From contig JAQTMA010000077.1 in assembly GCA_028714615.1 (NCBI GenBank), forward strand, positions 1 through 16,885: a stretch of DNA of 16,885 bases, read 5' to 3'. This document shows, one piece after another, positions 6,809 to 14,137 of the stretch (its first letter is position 1; each line of letters opens with the position of its first letter). Below the pieces are notes generated by a model. That model was not told where the DNA came from, did no database searches, and saw only the letters and a program-made list of their open reading frames with translations. The DNA is from Anaerolineaceae bacterium (GTDB lineage: Bacteria; Chloroflexota; Anaerolineae; Anaerolineales; Anaerolineaceae). The translations under genes and the position numbers were made by a program.

Positions 6809-9343
6809 ATGATGCCCTCCCATTTCGCAGCGCCAAGAAGTAGGAACGGCCAAATCACCTGGCTGTTCTGCGTGATCAGCGCGGTGGTTGCACTGGTCTT
6901 TTTGCGGGTCTCCCCGGCCAACGCCGCCGCTCGTGGCCAGGAACTGCCACCTGTGGTACTGACATCCGGGCATACCGCAGGTCAGACGTTTGTTTCCAAG
7001 CACGCCGGGCTGGACGGGATCGCCGTCTACCTGGCTCCGGCGGCGGCGGGCGAGGGGGAGATCACCTTGCGCCTGCGCGCCTCACCGTCTAGCCCCAGCG
7101 ACCTGGCAACCGCACGCCTGCCGGTAACCCAGGTGGACGGCGATGGTTACTACTCGTTTGCGTTACCTCCCCAATCCGATTCGTATTTGAAATCGTACTA
7201 TCTCCAATTGGAACTGCAGGGCAGCGGCTCGCTACGCCTGGGTACCAGCTCTGCCGAAACCAGCCTGGACGGGGCCCTGTACCAGGACGGCCAGCCGGTC
7301 GAAGCCCAACTGATGTTCAATCAGAGCTATGACCGGGTGCAAAAGGTGCTGGGATTGTTACACCAGGGGACTACCTGGTTGTTTCAATTGGCCTTGGGTG
7401 GCCTGGCCTTTTTGCTGCCCGGCCTGGCCTTGCTGCTCTGGCTGCGCCCGGCGGGCGGCAGCCGCTTATCGGCCGGGGAAGCGGCCGGCCTGGCGGGTGG
7501 CATCAGCCTGGCGCTCTATCCGCTGCTGATCTTATGGCTAGATGTGGTCGGGCTGCACCCCGGGGCGCTGGTCCCGTGGGTGGTGATCATTCTATCTGCC
7601 AGCTACCTGGGGTACCGATTGGTACGCGGTTGGGCTGCGAGCCACAGGCCTCCCCGTTTCCAGGCGGTGGGATTGCGCACCATGTTCACCGGCTGGATGG
7701 CTTCGCCGGGTTTCTGGCCGGGGCTTGCCCTGGTTTTCGTCTGTGCGCTGGCATTATTTGCGCGCTTATGGGCCATTCGCACCCTGGCCGCTCCGCTGTG
7801 GGGCGATGCAGTTCAGCACACCTTCATGGCTCAATTGATCGCCGAAAAGGGCGGGTTATTTACCTCCTGGCGACCGTACGCCGCTTTCACCGGCCTGACC
7901 AACCAGCACGGTTTTTCAACGAATGCCGCGGTCTGGATGTGGGTAAGCGGGCAGTCCGCCACTCAGGCGGTTTTGTTTTTCGGGCAGATGGCCAATTTCC
8001 TGGCGGTGTTGGCGCTGTACCCGTTCGTTGATCGGGTGACCCGTGGTAATCGCTGGGCGGGCGTAGCGGCGGTGGCTTTTGCCGGAATCTTCAGCCTGCT
8101 ACCGGGTTTTTATTTGAATTGGGGCCGCTACGCACAGCTCGCCGGCCAGGTCATTCTCCCGGCGTCCTTGTGGATGGCCTGGGAATGGCTCGATCACGGC
8201 AAATCTAGCCGGGGATGGTTGCCATTAAACGCGCTGGTGCTGGCCGGAATGCTGTTGTGCTACTACCGCATGGCTTTTTATTACGCAGGTTTCTTGTTGG
8301 TATTATTTTTGTTCCAGATGCTACCGGGTTGGCGGAAATTCGCGCGCCCGAAGTGGAGCCCGTTGATTTCCTGGTTGGGAATCGGGCTTGCAGCGGGTTT
8401 TCTGCTCTTACCCTGGATTATCCGAGTGCAGGGCAGCACCCTGGCGGGTCGGGTCGAAGAGGGGGTGACCGGAGGATCTCCGCTTCAGGCGGCTCTGGCT
8501 GATTATGCCGCCTGGGGAATCCTCCCCACTTACCTGCCATGGGCGGTCGTTGCTTTGTGCGGGCTGGCCTGGTTGTTCAGCCTGGTGCGCAAGCAGTGGC
8601 TGATCAGCGGGTTCCTTTTTTGGACGGCTCTCCTGGCGGGTGTGCGCGCGGCCAGTTTGCTGCATCTGCCCGGGGCTAACCTGATGCAGAGCTTAGCGGT
8701 GGTGATCTTTGTCTACATCCCGGCCGCAGTCCTGCTGGGATGGTTCTTCGGAGAAGGATTGCGCTGGCTGGCAGCCAACGGCCGGGCGACCGGGCAGGTG
8801 GCATGCCTTGCCCTGGTTGCCGGGGTGAGCGTGTTGGGATTGCCCGGCCAGCTCAGAATCGCTCGGCCTTTTGTCTTTAGTATGGTCACCTGGTCCGACG
8901 TTCGCGCCATGACCTGGATTGAACAGAACACCCCCTCAGATGCGTTATTTCTTGTCGAAGCTTACAACGTTTACAGCAATACCGCCCCGGTCGGTACGGA
9001 CGCCGGTTGGTGGCTGCCCTTGTTGGCGAAACGCCTCAATACCTTACCCCCCCAATACACTTTGATGAGCGAGCAACCCGAACAGCCGGGCTACCTACAA
9101 CGCGTGATCACATTGAATACAACGCTGGCGTCCAGCCGTCCAGGCAGTCCGGAGGGGTTGAAGGTATTGTGCGCCTGGAACGTCACTCACGTGTATATCG
9201 GCCAACAGCAGGGGGAGACCGGCCTGGATACTCAGCCAGAATTCAAACCGGCAGATTTTGAGGGCGACCCGGCTTTCCGGCGCGTGTATGCGCAAGACCG
9301 GGTGCGCATCTATGCGCTCCAGCCGGGTGCGTGCACGCATTAG
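6809..9343 (+). CDS. GT-C-like multi-span membrane glycosyltransferase with extracytoplasmic N-terminal domain
   Basis: This 844-residue protein starts with a signal-anchor (about 17-40, ending in PANAAA). A beta-rich extracytoplasmic domain follows (about 45-170, many S/T/G and alternating hydrophobic residues), then at least ten hydrophobic segments from 188 to about 690 and a soluble C-terminal domain (about 695-844). The loop after a membrane segment contains PLWGDAVQHTFMAQL (329-343), and Asp333 sits where GT-C enzymes of the GT39/ArnT/PMT type keep a catalytic acid. NWGRYAQLAGQV (437-448) is another conserved-looking loop. These enzymes move sugars from polyprenyl-phosphate donors onto proteins or lipids outside the membrane. 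Two ATGs in a row (6809, 6812) follow no clear ribosome site, so the start is uncertain. The acceptor is unknown. A transport or polymerase role is not excluded. Confidence 0.75.
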   Translation: MMPSHFAAPRSRNGQITWLFCVISAVVALVFLRVSPANAAARGQELPPVVLTSGHTAGQTFVSKHAGLDGIAVYLAPAAAGEGEITLRLRASPSSPSDLATARLPVTQVDGDGYYSFALPPQSDSYLKSYYLQLELQGSGSLRLGTSSAETSLDGALYQDGQPVEAQLMFNQSYDRVQKVLGLLHQGTTWLFQLALGGLAFLLPGLALLLWLRPAGGSRLSAGEAAGLAGGISLALYPLLILWLDVVGLHPGALVPWVVIILSASYLGYRLVRGWAASHRPPRFQAVGLRTMFTGWMASPGFWPGLALVFVCALALFARLWAIRTLAAPLWGDAVQHTFMAQLIAEKGGLFTSWRPYAAFTGLTNQHGFSTNAAVWMWVSGQSATQAVLFFGQMANFLAVLALYPFVDRVTRGNRWAGVAAVAFAGIFSLLPGFYLNWGRYAQLAGQVILPASLWMAWEWLDHGKSSRGWLPLNALVLAGMLLCYYRMAFYYAGFLLVLFLFQMLPGWRKFARPKWSPLISWLGIGLAAGFLLLPWIIRVQGSTLAGRVEEGVTGGSPLQAALADYAAWGILPTYLPWAVVALCGLAWLFSLVRKQWLISGFLFWTALLAGVRAASLLHLPGANLMQSLAVVIFVYIPAAVLLGWFFGEGLRWLAANGRATGQVACLALVAGVSVLGLPGQLRIARPFVFSMVTWSDVRAMTWIEQNTPSDALFLVEAYNVYSNTAPVGTDAGWWLPLLAKRLNTLPPQYTLMSEQPEQPGYLQRVITLNTTLASSRPGSPEGLKVLCAWNVTHVYIGQQQGETGLDTQPEFKPADFEGDPAFRRVYAQDRVRIYALQPGACTH

Positions 9344-9367
9344 TCCCCATAAGTCAATTTCCCCCTG

Positions 9368-9764
9368 CTAAGGTGACTGGAAAGTCAAGGCTTGCTTGAA
9401 TCGCACTGGCGGTTGGAGGATTCGCGCCAGCATGCTAGCCGTCACCACCCCCAAAAAGCCATCCGGCACTCCATAAAAATGCCCGATCCCGAAGAACGCG
9501 GCGGTCATCCATAGCGAGTGCTGCTTTCCAACCGGACCTTCCAGGGCTGAGAGGAATCCGGCGCGATAATTCAACTCCTCACCAGAGGCATTCATCACCG
9601 CAAAAGGAGCACGAACGGCAGAAGGGGCAATGCCTGAGCGAGCGCCGCCAGAATCCACCCCAGCCGAGGCCAGAAGCTGGGACTCGACATGAGTAACGGG
9701 ATCGGTTCGGCGATGGCCCCGGTTTTCCCTTAGGATTTTCGCTCTTCAATAGCATCGGAATCAA
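9368..9764 (-). pseudogene. CPBP-family intramembrane protease, frameshifted and truncated
   Basis: The downstream frame (from about 9597 to 9368) encodes NASGEELNYRAGFLSALEG and FFGIGHFYGVPDG, the EExxxR and FGxxH motifs of CPBP (Abi/Rce1-like) glutamic intramembrane proteases. Immediately upstream the protein continues in another frame (9729-9598): FWPRLGWILAALAQA and LPLLPFVLLLR, a typical preceding membrane helix, then TGA at 9595-9597. Joining the frames near 9600 restores ordinary CPBP sequence. That upstream frame is itself closed by TAA at 9730-9732, while a third frame is open through 9764, so a second frameshift near 9715-9730 is likely. The C-terminus stops soon after GVVTASMLARIL, without the last helices the family needs. 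The gene is almost surely dead. Two separate sequencing errors are less likely but possible, and would not explain the missing C-terminus. Confidence 0.75.
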
Positions 9765-9854
9765 ATCCGCAGGGTTATTATCATTGAATCCATTGCTGAT
9801 ATGCTTCAGTAATAATCCGGAGAGACAGTTTGCATTATTCTAAGCCCCATAGCC

Positions 9855-9883
9855 TTTACAAAAACGTCTTCAAACCGTAGAAT
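9855..9883 (+). promoter_or_regulatory. Promoter of plsC
   Basis: TTTACA (9855-9860) and TAGAAT (9878-9883), each one mismatch from consensus, are separated by exactly 17 bp. The predicted start near 9890 gives a leader of about 135 bases before the acyltransferase ATG at 10025. I see no strong structure in that leader. Confidence 0.6.
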
Positions 9884-10024
9884 GAAGATAAGCAGCCAGT
9901 ACCGCTGCATTCCCAAAATTTCCCAAGAACAGTCGATCCATCACCACTCGACTCGGACCGGGCAGCCAGGGCGGGGCGAGTAATCGTCCCCTTACCCCCA
10001 GGCGAATCACGAAGGGTTTTGTCC

Positions 10025-10795
10025 ATGGTTTACGCAATATTGGGAAGAATCTGGTACGGGATCGGTCGCGTCCTCTTCGGTCTTTACGCACGGACAATGT
10101 TCCGGCTCAACGTATACTGGAGAGCCCCTTTGCCCAAGGGAGCGGTCATTCTGGCCGCCAACCATCCCTGTACGGTCGACCCGGCTATGCTCACCCTGCT
10201 GACCCACCGCCAGGTGAGTATCCTCATCCTCGATACCCTCTTCAAGGTGCCTCTGTTCGGCGCCTCGCTCAAGTTCTCCGGGCACATCCCGGTTGTTTGT
10301 GGCCAGGGACAGGCCGCTCTGAATGAGGCCGAGCGGTTGGTGCGAGCCGGGCGGTCGGTGGTGATTTTTCCGGAAGGAGAGATCAGCCCGCCGGATGGGG
10401 GTTACTGCAAACCGCGCAGTGGGCTAGCTCGCCTGGCCCTGATCACAGGCGCCCCGATCGTGCCGGTCGGCATCCATTTGGACCCCCGCCAGATCCGAGT
10501 GATTGAGACCCAGGTCGGTCATAAGCCAGAGATCGGCACCTGGTACCTGAGTGGGCCTTACGGGATGACGGTGGGCGAGCCCATGCTCTTCAAAGGCGGG
10601 GTGGAGGACCGCGAGTACGTCAAGCGGGTATCCGAACAGGTCATGAACCGCATCGCGAGGTTGTCTGATGAAAGCGCTCTACGCATCCAGACAGCCGACC
10701 GTTTGTACTGGCAGCGCCCCGCCAGCAGCCTGGCCTTGTGGAAGATTCCCCTGGTATTCTTTCGCAATGTATTAGGCTTCGAAGGAGTCATTTAG
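10025..10795 (+). CDS. plsC: 1-acyl-sn-glycerol-3-phosphate acyltransferase (PlsC-like)
   Basis: This 256-residue protein has the PlsC/LPLAT motifs in order. Block I is NHPCTVDP (residues 46-53), in which His47 and Asp52 form the HX4D catalytic pair. Block III is FPEGEIS (115-121), which binds the glycerol phosphate, and block IV is the APIVPVGI region (143-150). A hydrophobic N-terminal stretch can lie on the membrane. The expected reaction is acylation of lysophosphatidate at sn-2 to give phosphatidate, on the cytoplasmic face. I chose ATG 10025, preceded by GAAGGG 8 bases upstream. The TTG at 10019 is in frame but less likely. It is a single-gene unit with its own promoter at 9855-9883, and converges on the hydrolase. 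Family members also include other lysophospholipid acyltransferases, so the exact acceptor is inferred. Length and motif spacing are normal. Confidence 0.9.
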   Translation: MVYAILGRIWYGIGRVLFGLYARTMFRLNVYWRAPLPKGAVILAANHPCTVDPAMLTLLTHRQVSILILDTLFKVPLFGASLKFSGHIPVVCGQGQAALNEAERLVRAGRSVVIFPEGEISPPDGGYCKPRSGLARLALITGAPIVPVGIHLDPRQIRVIETQVGHKPEIGTWYLSGPYGMTVGEPMLFKGGVEDREYVKRVSEQVMNRIARLSDESALRIQTADRLYWQRPASSLALWKIPLVFFRNVLGFEGVI

Positions 10796-10800
10796 CTTTT

Positions 10801-10882
10801 CCCTTTCGTCTCCTTCTTTTCTTCGTGGTTCGAAGGATTAATCTACACTTCCCCTCTCCGTGTCCTTCTTAACTTCATGGTT
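10801..10882. repeat. Two diverged copies of a 30-bp AACCAYGAAG-type dispersed repeat
   Basis: Read on the minus strand, 10801-10830 begins AACCACGAAGAAAAGAAGGA and 10853-10882 begins AACCATGAAGTTAAGAAGGA. They match at 23 of 30 positions by hand alignment. They resemble the AACCACGAAGGACACGAAGG-type repeats that I recall scattered through many environmental bacterial genomes. The second copy lies inside the hydrolase coding sequence. The 42-bp gap between the two convergent genes is mostly the first copy. Confidence 0.6.
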
Positions 10883-11749
10883 TACTTTTTCCCCCAGGTT
10901 CGCCAACCAATCCTTCAAAATCTGCGTCTCGGGCAACTTGCGCAGGAACATGGCCGCCAGGTCGGCGTGATGCCAGCCGTGCGCCAGGTGCATCTCCACC
11001 GGGCAGGTGCCGCTATGCGCCAGGCGGCTGGCAAAAGCCAGGCTGTTTTCCATGTCCACTAGGGGATCGCGATCGCCGTGGATCAATAGAGCCGGGATGC
11101 GCTCGTCACCACGGATGGATTGGATCGCATCTGCCCGGTCGCTGTTGGCCTGGCTGCCCACGAAATCATCGATCATTTCCAATAGGGACGGGTTGGTGCA
11201 GGTCGCGAAGCTCAGCGGCCCGCTGATCGATAAGACTCCGGCAAACAGATCGCCGGCAAGCAGGTTCCGGCCGGCTGCATCTCGGTCATAGACCAACAGG
11301 CTGGCCAGATGCCCTCCGGCGGAGATTCCTCCTGCAATCACCCGCTGTGCGCCCAATCCCAGGGAGTGCAGTACGCTTAACCCGGCTGTCAGGCTGGCGT
11401 AGACATCATCCAACTGCACCGGGTACTGGAATTCCGGCGCCAGACGGTAGCCCCCCAGGATGGTGGGGTAGCCCAGGCGCGCGAAGAAATGACCGATGAA
11501 CCGGTAGAGCGCCGGACTGCCTGATGACCAGCCGCCGCCGTGCAGGAAGAACATGGATGTCAACCGGCGTAACTCAGGATTCTCGGGCCAGAAGAGCAGG
11601 TTGTACTGGTTGGGGTGCTCTCCATACTGGACACGCTCCTCGACCAGGTCCGGCTTGGGTAGGCTGGCCCGCACAAATTTCCCGATTTCCGGCACCAGGG
11701 CCAGTCGCTCTTCGATTAACCAGTTGGTATTGTTCGGGCTCAAACTCAT
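10838..11749 (-). CDS. Alpha/beta hydrolase of the HSL/esterase-lipase type
   Basis: This 303-residue enzyme shows the HSL-like carboxylesterase pattern: HGGGW at 70-74 (oxyanion hole), GISAGG at 141-146 with nucleophile Ser143, HGDRDPLVD at 224-232 with probable acid Asp228, and HGWHHADL at 258-264 with catalytic His260 or His261. The catalytic set looks complete. There is no signal peptide, so it should act in the cytoplasm on small esters or amides. BD-FAE, kynurenine-formamidase and acetyl-hydrolase enzymes share this shape, and the substrate cannot be told from sequence alone. The ATG at 11749 follows AAGGA at 9-base spacing. The gene converges on plsC and is divergent from the RRM gene. 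The last 15 or so residues (VNHEVKKDTERGSVD) are charged and fall in a dispersed repeat, so they are probably an added, non-essential tail. Confidence 0.9.
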   Translation of the reverse strand: MSLSPNNTNWLIEERLALVPEIGKFVRASLPKPDLVEERVQYGEHPNQYNLLFWPENPELRRLTSMFFLHGGGWSSGSPALYRFIGHFFARLGYPTILGGYRLAPEFQYPVQLDDVYASLTAGLSVLHSLGLGAQRVIAGGISAGGHLASLLVYDRDAAGRNLLAGDLFAGVLSISGPLSFATCTNPSLLEMIDDFVGSQANSDRADAIQSIRGDERIPALLIHGDRDPLVDMENSLAFASRLAHSGTCPVEMHLAHGWHHADLAAMFLRKLPETQILKDWLANLGEKVNHEVKKDTERGSVD

Positions 11750-11770
11750 CGGACAGGATCCTTGACAGTA

Positions 11771-11779
11771 ATGATAGCA
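11771..11779 (-). promoter_or_regulatory. Candidate extended -10 promoter of the hydrolase
   Basis: On the minus strand, TGCTATCAT is an extended -10 element (TGn plus TATCAT, one mismatch) ending 21 bp upstream of the hydrolase ATG. This implies a very short leader. No good -35 box is seen. Confidence 0.35.
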
Positions 11780-11849
11780 TGATTATCCGGGTTCACAGGA
11801 TTTTGTTGGGGTAATGCAAATCATTCGCGGCAGAGCCCATGAACCCAAA

Positions 11850-11878
11850 AGATCGATTTAACCGATCTATGTTATAAT
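11850..11878 (+). promoter_or_regulatory. Extended -10 promoter with overlapping dyad upstream of the RRM gene
   Basis: TGTTATAAT (11870-11878) is a perfect extended -10 element, giving a start near 11885 and a leader of about 95 bases. Just upstream, AGATCG (11850-11855) and CGATCT (11863-11868) form an inverted repeat with a 7-base spacer, replacing any recognisable -35 box. The dyad could be an operator or activator site. Confidence 0.65.
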
Positions 11879-11910
11879 ACCATCCTCTTGAAAGAGCTTT
11901 GTGCGCTCAC

Positions 11911-11945
11911 GCCGCCAGACCTTGATTGGGATGGCGGCCCTTTTT
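11911..11945 (+). terminator. Intrinsic-terminator-like hairpin in the leader of the RRM gene
   Basis: GCCGCCA (11911-11917) pairs with TGGCGGC (11932-11938) over a 14-base loop, and the stem is followed by CC and TTTTT (11941-11945). It lies inside the transcript, between the promoter (start near 11885) and the ATG at 11981, so it would stop most transcripts before the gene unless relieved. This suggests attenuation, cold-responsive folding or autoregulation. Confidence 0.65.
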
Positions 11946-11980
11946 CAGATCTACAGAAGGGAATCTAAGGAACCCAGGAA

Positions 11981-12337
11981 ATGGAAATCAAACTGTACGT
12001 TGGCAATTTATCATTCTCATCAACTGAGGATGAGTTGCGCACCCTGTTCGCACAGGCGGGCACGGTAGCTTCTGTGGACCTGATCAAGGATCGCGCTACG
12101 GGAGATTCCAAGGGCTTTGCATTCATCCAGATGAGCAGCCAGGCGGAAGCCGAGAAGGCCATCAAGATGTTCAACGGCTACACGTTGGGCAATCGCGAAC
12201 TGCGCGTGAACCTGGCCCGTCCAAAAGAAGAAAGTGGCCGCGGTGGTGGTTTCGGCGGTCAGCGGCGTGACACCTACGGCAAAGGCGGCGACAGTGGCGG
12301 GCATAACCGCAGCGGTGGCGGTCCCCGGCGCTACTAA
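11981..12337 (+). CDS. Single-RRM RNA-binding protein with glycine-rich tail
   Basis: This 118-residue protein resembles cyanobacterial Rbp proteins. One RRM fills residues 1-82: the RNP2 motif is LYVGNL (5-10) and the RNP1 motif is KGFAFIQM (44-51), both with their aromatic residues. The rest is a Gly/Arg/Ser-rich tail (about 86-118) ending in PRRY, which usually adds non-specific RNA binding. Family members bind single-stranded RNA and in cyanobacteria many are induced by cold. The ATG at 11981 follows AAGGA and AGGA. The gene has its own extended -10 promoter and a leader with a terminator-like hairpin. It is followed by a hairpin terminator and a tandem repeat. Cytoplasmic, with RNA stability, mRNA folding or localisation as possible roles. 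The target RNA is unknown. Confidence 0.95.
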   Translation: MEIKLYVGNLSFSSTEDELRTLFAQAGTVASVDLIKDRATGDSKGFAFIQMSSQAEAEKAIKMFNGYTLGNRELRVNLARPKEESGRGGGFGGQRRDTYGKGGDSGGHNRSGGGPRRY

Positions 12338-12402
12338 AATCGAGTAAACCACTCATCGAGGGATCGTCCCAAAAAGGCAACCACATCGAAGAATAACTCG
12401 TA

Positions 12403-12425
12403 GGGGTGGGTCTACGGCCCACCCC
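12403..12425 (+). terminator. Hairpin terminator after the RRM gene
   Basis: GGGGTGGG (12403-12410) pairs perfectly with CCCACCCC (12418-12425) over a 7-base loop, 66 bp past the RRM stop. A short, mixed ATTTGCTATT follows. It is the first hairpin of the tandem repeat at 12405-12504. Confidence 0.55.
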
Positions 12426-12504
12426 ATTTGCTATTGATCGGGAGAATTACCCGGTGGTGGGTCTTTAACCGTCCCCATTTGCTGGTGATCGGGCGAATAA
12501 CCCG
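12405..12504. repeat. Tandem duplication of a 51-bp unit carrying two hairpins
   Basis: Two copies at 12405-12453 and 12456-12504 have a period of 51. Each begins GGTGGGTCT and contains CCCCATTTGCT, then TGATCGGG and a final ACCCG. Each unit holds two stems: a GGGG/CCCC-rich one, perfect in copy 1 and damaged in copy 2, and CGGG-7-CCCG in both. The copies differ at several positions, so the duplication is not recent. Confidence 0.7.
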
Positions 12505-12583
12505 TACACGGCCAAGTTCTTTTTCGTCAACCCCTTTTTGTTAGCAATACGATCGAGACATTTCTGCGCAGCGGAAAGAGCGT

Positions 12584-13837
12584 TTAGGTCTCTCTGCGGA
12601 TGATGATCAAAGCAATATCATCTTGTTGCGGAGCGCTGCCCACAAAGCGATGCACCTCTTCGAGCAGCGCTTCTTCGATTTCGTGAGCGGTATGCCCGGA
12701 TTGGGAGAGAACTACGTCCAGCAGACGTTCCTCCCCGAAGAACTCGCCCTGTGGATTTTCAGCTTCGATAACCCCATCCGTGTACAGGATCAGGACGTCC
12801 CCCGGCGAAAGTTTGACCACTTTCTGCTTCCATTGGGCTTGTTCGAGCACCCCCAGGGCCATTCCGGTGGAGCGCAGCGGTTCGATCGTCTCTCTGCCCC
12901 TCTGGTAGCTGATCAGATATCCCGGGGGATGCCCGGCGTTGGCAAAGATAAAACGCCCGGTGAACGGTTCGAGGATTCCATATAAGGCGGTGACAAACAT
13001 GCTTCCACCGGTATCCGACAGGATGCGGTTGCTGACGGCATTCAGCGCCAGGGCCGGCAGGGTCGGGAAGCGGCTGGTGTAGGTGCGGATCAGCGTACTG
13101 GAGAGCACCATGAACAACGCAGCGCCGATGCCCTTATCGGTGACGTCGGCGACCACCACTCCCCATTTTCGCTCCGTGAGCGGGATGAAGTCGTAAAAAT
13201 CGCCGGACGTTTCCCGGGCGGGTTCGAGCCGGGCGGCGATGTCCCAACCGGGCAGGGAGGGCGCCTGTTCGGGTAGGATGCTTTTCTGGATCTGCCCGGC
13301 CATAGTCAGCTCGCGGGTGAGCGTTTCCTGGTTGCGCGGCAGAATCGGTTTCGATCCGCTCCTCACCCGCGGCAGGTTGGCTTCCAGATCATCTTCCCCG
13401 GAAGGGTGGGGCATCCCAAATACGTTCGCGAAAGGCCTCTCTGCCTGGCAGATCAGGTTGAAGGCGATCTTGAACTCATCTTCCGAAATCGAGCGCGAGA
13501 AGGAAAATATGGGAAAGGTTTTCGCAGGCTGTATTTCGGGTTCCTGGCCGGGCGGAATCATCAGAATGATGCGGGTTGCAGGCCTGATCTGGTGGATCTG
13601 CTCGGCGATGGGCCGCCCTTGCTCCTTTGAGTTTTGGGTGTCCAGGAAGAGCACGTCCGCACCGGTCAGGCTGCAAAGCTGGATGGCCTCGTATGGGCTG
13701 CGGGCTTCACCGACAAGTTGGGCTCCGGGTATGGATAGGATTAACGCTTCCAGACCGCGCAAATAAATCGCCTGGTCGGAGGCGATCGCTACGCGGATGG
13801 GATGGTTAAGCGCGGCCTTACTTTCTTCTGGCGACAT
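12584..13837 (-). CDS. Receiver-like/PP2C (RsbU/SpoIIE-type) serine phosphatase
   Basis: This 417-residue protein has two domains. Residues 14-130 resemble a response-regulator receiver: IRVAIASD with Asp21, and VLFLDTQ with Asp66 as the possible phosphate acceptor. The usual conserved Lys near 115 is Arg (FSRSISEDEF), and only one acidic residue of the acidic pair is seen, so its phosphorylation is doubtful. Residues 170-417 are a PP2C-type phosphatase with metal-binding Asp in SGDFYDF (211-217), VADVTDKG (229-236), YTDGVIEA (352-359) and QDDIAL (405-410), plus NAGHPPG (300-306). All key residues are kept, so it should be active. Such proteins dephosphorylate anti-sigma-antagonist (STAS) proteins in partner-switching stress pathways. 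No STAS or RsbW-like gene is in this window. Translation starts at ATG 13837, close behind GAAGGA. A second ancestry as a sensor-fused phosphatase is possible. Confidence 0.92.
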   Translation of the reverse strand: MSPEESKAALNHPIRVAIASDQAIYLRGLEALILSIPGAQLVGEARSPYEAIQLCSLTGADVLFLDTQNSKEQGRPIAEQIHQIRPATRIILMIPPGQEPEIQPAKTFPIFSFSRSISEDEFKIAFNLICQAERPFANVFGMPHPSGEDDLEANLPRVRSGSKPILPRNQETLTRELTMAGQIQKSILPEQAPSLPGWDIAARLEPARETSGDFYDFIPLTERKWGVVVADVTDKGIGAALFMVLSSTLIRTYTSRFPTLPALALNAVSNRILSDTGGSMFVTALYGILEPFTGRFIFANAGHPPGYLISYQRGRETIEPLRSTGMALGVLEQAQWKQKVVKLSPGDVLILYTDGVIEAENPQGEFFGEERLLDVVLSQSGHTAHEIEEALLEEVHRFVGSAPQQDDIALIIIRRET

Positions 13838-13987
13838 GGGTCCTTCAAAATGGGTCTCTTACCCGATAGGGGGAACCCCTACACGCATTCTACTCGATGA
13901 AGGCCGGTTTGGGAAATGCTTGAGCAATCATAACTCCTGATCTACCTCCCCGATCCGATTGGGAGGTGGATTTCACCATTCGTTCTC

Positions 13988-14019
13988 GCGCAGGGGCGCA
14001 GGGACGCAGGGACGCAGAG
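13988..14019. repeat. Four tandem 8-bp units RCGCAGRG
   Basis: Units GCGCAGGG, GCGCAGGG, ACGCAGGG and ACGCAGAG follow each other without gaps. They resemble the GCGCAGAGACGCAGAG-type dispersed repeat seen in many environmental bacterial genomes, as does the inverted repeat just downstream. Confidence 0.7.
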
Positions 14020-14070
14020 AAAAGATTCTCGCGCCGAGGCGCGGTAGAGCGGAGGAAAATATATAAAAAA

Positions 14071-14137
14071 CTCTGCGGCTCCGCGGCTCTGCGCGAGATT
14101 AGTTTTTTTCCTCGCGCAGAGCCGCGGAGCCGCAGAG
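14071..14137. repeat. Perfect 27-bp inverted repeat with 13-base loop
   Basis: The left arm 14071-14097 starts CTCTGCGGCTCCGCGG, and the right arm 14111-14137 is its exact reverse complement. The loop (14098-14110) is T-rich. On the minus strand the stem is followed directly by TTTTTTATAT, which makes it a strong intrinsic terminator for transcripts from the zinc-ribbon side. On the plus strand a T-run follows a few bases later (14144-14151). The arm sequence itself belongs to the CTCTGCG-type dispersed repeat family. Confidence 0.8.

Noticed and set aside
9870..10285. Minus-strand frames upstream of and overlapping plsC
   Set aside because: They overlap the plsC promoter and 5' end and show no recognisable motif. 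A link to the CPBP remnant's N-terminus was considered but could not be supported.
12405..12504. CRISPR-like repeat array
   Set aside because: There are only two diverged copies with no spacers and no cas genes, so it is a simple tandem duplication.
14071..14137. Insertion-sequence terminal inverted repeats
   Set aside because: The arms are only 13 bases apart with no transposase between them, so they form a hairpin, not the ends of an element.
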